Shown: piece after piece, positions 60,465 through 64,000 of the stretch | Layout: every line of letters starts with the position of its first letter | Numbering within the stretch: position 1 is the first letter of the stretch | Source: Lycorma delicatula | Taxonomy: Eukaryota > Arthropoda > Insecta > Hemiptera > Fulgoridae | DNA: 64,000 nucleotides | NCBI RefSeq assembly: GCF_047948215.1 | Contig: NC_134455.1 | Span: 308,716,147-308,780,146 of the forward strand | Reading direction: 5' to 3' | The notes under the pieces: generated by a model | What the model was told of the DNA's origin: nothing | The model's input: only the letters and a program-made list of their open reading frames with translations | Database searches by the model: none | Made by a program: the position numbers and the translations under genes

Positions 60465-60848
60465 TTTGGGATTCTAATAAATTTGTTTTTTATCTTTATT
60501 GGACTTTTATTTTGAACTATTTTAATTGATTCCTAAAATGTAAATAATAAACAAATATAATAAAACAAATAAACAAATTAATAATATATTAATAATAATT
60601 TGTTAATAAACAAATATTGTTCAATTTTTTATCTTCCTTTATTTGTTTTCCTTTATTTTAGTTTTGGGCAACCGTTCATTGTTTACCGTGTATTCCTTCA
60701 GTATTTTTCATAAAAAATTTTATTTACCGTTTTATCAGGATTTATGAAAATCTAAATATAATATTATTGATTAAATATTTTTTATGTATAAAAAAATAAG
60801 TTTGCTATTAAAAAAGCATTGCGAGAAGTCGCGACGGGGTATGCTAGT
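60465..60848 (+). mobile_element. second Helitron-like 3' end
   Basis: gcattgcgagaagtcgcgac then ggggtatgCTAGT ends at 60848. The short stem gcgagaagtcgc precedes the CTAGT end. The 5' limit is unclear, and the stretch from 60465 may be unrelated AT-rich DNA. Confidence 0.45.
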
Positions 60849-61026
60849 ATTTATATAATATATTGCGAGTGATTCATAATCAATCCCTTGCCAAAATTAC
60901 TTACAATAAATTGATGAAAATTTGTATACACGTTCTTCTTTACTGTGTAGGTAAACAAAAACTAAAAAGGATTTTTTTAAATTCCAAGTTTAAATGTTTA
61001 AAATGGAGTAACAATAAAATTTACCA

Positions 61027-61049
61027 TTTTTTTTTTTTTTTTTTTTTTT
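61027..61049 (+). repeat. poly-T tract (23 bases)
   Basis: An uninterrupted run of T. It could be the tail of a minus-strand retroposon, but no element was recognised next to it. Confidence 0.9.
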
Positions 61050-61299
61050 AATTGCCCGGTAACAAATGGAAGATATCAACAACTTGCTTTTTGATTTGTG
61101 TAATCTTTATGGGAATATCTAAAAACTAATTTCTAGATTTTTCGAAATCCCTTGTTTAAAGATGTGAAGAAAGTACAATAAGTTTGAACAAATTTTACCC
61201 GTTTCAGACTATAAGAAACGAGATACTTAGTAGATTTGGGCTTGCAAATACTCTTCAGATAAATACCTAAAAACAATTTTTTTTTTAACTTCGATTTTT

Positions 61300-61453
61300 T
61301 AAGGAGTGTGACGTTATACGGCACAGCGGCTCAACCAACACACCCACAGCCACTGTTACTGTATGTGCAACGCGACTGGCTACACCTGCCTCCAGTTACT
61401 TGATTAAAAAACATAAAATAAAAAAAAAAATTGACCGCGACGGGGATACCAGT
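61300..61453 (+). mobile_element. Helitron-like 3' fragment
   Basis: The block 61308-61393 (ggcacagcggctcaaccaac; cactgttactgtatgtgcaa; cgcgactggctacacctgcc) matches 58490-58566. It is followed by a poly-A run and gaccgcgacggggataCCAGT, a variant of the gcgacgggg(t)atgCTAGT end at 60848. Only the 3' part is recognisable. Confidence 0.5.
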
Positions 61454-61660
61454 ATTTATATTAATATAAATCTATAAATGTATATGTTGTTCCAGGTAAA
61501 CCCGTCAAGGGCAATGGAAGAATTATTTTAGCAGTGCCGTCGCTGCGGCCGGCATTGTCCTGATCAAGAGACAACAGGAAGCGGCACCAAGCAACAGACG
61601 GCGCTATCCGCCTTGCTCAGAAATGCCGCTTCAGAAGAAAGTCCGTTCAGGAATTGTTTA
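61454..61660. other. short GC-rich patch of unknown origin
   Basis: The stretch around 'cgtcgctgcggccggcattg' and 'acaacaggaagcggcaccaa' stands out from AT-rich surroundings. No domain or element end could be recognised. Confidence 0.35.
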
Positions 61661-63806
61661 AAAAAAAAAATTAGCTATCTATCTTCTTCATAACAATAAC
61701 AAGATTTAATGTTGCTATAACAATCGTTCTATTATACAACTATCACATTTTTTTAAAAATCGATGCTATGACGTTCAGGCGCACGCAGTTGAAAACATTT
61801 GCTTATTACGTATATATGTTCTATTTATTAAAAGTTCTTAAAACAGAAACTAAAAAACGTCTTGACTTTTACGATTTATTGATATTAATATTTATTAGTT
61901 ATACTGATATAATTGGCAATATAATATATATATATATATATATATACGTGTGTGTGTGTATATATAATATTATTTATTATATTGAAGATTCAGATACTCA
62001 AGGCAAAGTAAATAAATTATCATATTTGTTTTGAATGTTTATGGAATTTTAGATAATCTGATTTGAACTATATTGTACAAAATATATATTTTTTTTCTGT
62101 CTTCTGTGAGAATTTAAAATAAGCTAAAAAAATAAATTATCAATATCGAATCAAACAGCATTTATTTTGCAAAAGAAAAGATTTGGAAAAATAAAAATGA
62201 AATTTTTACATAAAAATGATGGCCAATTTTCCGTTAAAGGTGTCTTGATAATTTTTTTTTTACTAACACATTTTATTAGCAAGCTAATAAATTGTAAAAT
62301 AATTATTACAATAAATTGTAATAACAATTGGAAAGAGTTGAAAAAAGGGAATAAACTATAAAAAAGAAAAAATTATCTCTTCATCCAAAAAAAAAATTTA
62401 TAATATAATTTCAGAGAAATTTCTGAATTATAATGATCATTACTGATCAGATTATTGAAAGATCAATGATCAATATTAAATGATCATTGTTCACAAACGT
62501 TGGAAATATGTTAAAAATATTTCTCCATAAAAATGTATATTTCTCCATAAAAAAAAAGTGAAATTTGAACATTTTTTTCCCGTAGCATCCCTACATATTG
62601 TATATGTAGTCCAGTTAGATTGGTGGATAGCTTTTAAATCACTGTCCGTCTCGAATTTCGATTACCTACAATAATTATAGCACATTTTTTCACCTGTAAT
62701 TTCATCCATATTACCTCTTTCACTAATATACAAGTAAAAATTAATATTCAAGGTTATATATTTTTTTTAAATATATACTTAATTATATTCTCTGGTTGCA
62801 TAAGCCAAATTTTGTGCGCTAATAAAAAAATAAAATAAAATACAAATCTCTAAGATTATCCTTAAACCTAATAAACTCTTTTGTATTTACATAAATATTC
62901 GCTTAATAAAAACTCATCGTACTTTGTTTTATCAAAGTAATTCACGTCTCAAATTGTGTTTTTTGGCTGCTAACTGAATGTAATACAATCGTATTTTAAT
63001 GCTGAATCATAAATAGAAATTTACAAGTACTGTTGTAGGTTGCAATAAACAATGGAATGTTTAGTCGCTTATCTATGAAGTATTACAATGGAAAGTAAGA
63101 GCTACATCAACATTATGTAACGTAAAAATGTAAGCTAATTTTTTTTTTGCGTAGGCTTTCAATGCCAAATAATTTGTGTTAACTGCCAAATGCTCGTTTA
63201 ACAATCGCTAAAACAATTAATAATTTTATAATAATGCATAAGCCGATAAAAATAATTGAATTTAATTATTCCAAATATATTGTTAGATAATTACTAACCT
63301 ACGCATAAGCTGAGCGTACACGATAAACAACAAATAACTTCTTCAATATCGATGAATGTACAAGTTTCAATCGCTGATCAGAAACGTTACTCTACGTTAT
63401 TAAATCCCTACTCTACTAATGCGGTAAGTATTGGTATATAATTAATTGTTTCACAACGATAAGAAAATCAGTTTATTGGTTTATATTAGTTTTTCTTAGG
63501 CTTTGATTCATATAAAGCACCTGAGTAATTAGAAGTACCAGTTTTACAAAATAAGTTGCTTTCTCTAAGAGTAATGATAACCATTATATAGACAATCCTT
63601 GTAAGTGAACAGTCACGTTATCACTAGTAGAGCTAGAGAATATCATGTATATTTTGTCTTGCCGTACTAATAGACAACAATGCATTTGGCTTACAGCAGA
63701 AGGCAGCAGGAAACCATTACACTTCTAATTTTGATTAACAAACCTAATATATGTTTTTTAGAATGTTTATGTTGTTATCAGAAGTGATTTAGGATTCAAA
63801 AGTCAT
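61661..63806. other. AT-rich DNA with a compound microsatellite; no gene seen
   Basis: Contains (TA)n-(TG)n at about 61923-61959. A short motif agaaggcagcaggaaaccat (63699-63718) recurs as agaaggcagcgggaaaccac at 38659-38678, source unknown. Confidence 0.5.
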
Positions 63807-64000
63807 GATCAAATACTTGAAAACACGGAGGATGACACTTTTCTTCCGAGTTTAATTTTTACTGATGAAGTGTCGTTTCATCTCAGTGGAAAACTGAATA
63901 CACGTTGTTCGCATATGGGGTCTACAAAATCCTCGGCACACTGCAATATGAAAGAAACTCTCCCAACGCGCCCTGTTGCAAACAAAGGTTTAAGACCATT
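63807..64000 (+). pseudogene. Tc1/Tc3-like transposase fragment cut by the window end
   Basis: The frame from 63807 reads DQILENTEDDTFLPSLIF, then TDEVSFHLSGKLN. This is the region around the first catalytic Asp of insect Tc1/Tc3-like transposases (usual form FSDEATFHLSGKVN). From about 63907 the match continues one frame over as VRIWGLQNPRHT, so there is at least one frameshift. The rest would lie beyond 64000. It belongs to the same broad family as 2902-3961 but is a different subfamily. Confidence 0.75.

Overview
The window is AT-rich, gene-poor animal DNA that reads as an insect nuclear genome, most likely a hemipteran. Supporting this are mariner, Tc3-like, hAT and Helitron remnants of insect type, an R1-clade LINE, and tRNA-derived SINEs. 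The SINE sequence type resembles ones I associate with planthopper-like Auchenorrhyncha, but that is from memory and the species cannot be fixed. I found no host protein-coding exon, rRNA, functional tRNA gene or CRISPR array. Almost everything recognisable is a mobile element, usually decayed.

Layout. 0-18 kb: two inverted copies of a ~0.75 kb repeat (about 866-1612 and 12985-13800) enclose a broken mariner transposase, a broken DUF4817/Tc3-like transposase, a SINE with a clear target-site duplication (TSD), a long palindromic repeat, a decayed hAT transposase and a small hAT-type element. A palindromic MITE follows, then an internally deleted mariner with intact ends at 17505-18162. 18-25 kb: the 3' part of an R1-like LINE and a Helitron/PIF1-type helicase fragment followed by tandem repeats. 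25-38.7 kb: mostly AT-rich DNA with a short Helitron-like element, a faint transposase remnant and a second palindrome related to the first.

The best-preserved part is 38.7-43.8 kb. A near-full-length R1-clade LINE (ORF1 with zinc knuckles; ORF2 with endonuclease, reverse transcriptase and C-terminal zinc finger) lies inside the terminal inverted repeat of a ~280 bp MITE. The TSDs of both insertions can be read. ORF1 and ORF2 overlap as TAATG, the stop-start arrangement known to couple translation in the R1-clade element SART1. Several frameshifts make this copy inactive.

44-64 kb: dispersed repeats, a ~590 bp GC-rich insertion with a TSD, a SINE carrying an antisense tRNA-like block, a ~450 bp direct duplication flanking a GC-rich insertion, a cluster of Helitron-like 3' ends with a homopurine tract, and a transposase fragment cut by the window edge.

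I found no convincing new multi-gene biological system. The most useful observations are the nested LINE-in-MITE with stop-start coupling, the inverted repeat pair, the related nested palindromes, the SINE with an antisense tRNA-like block, and the large duplication around the GC-rich insertion.
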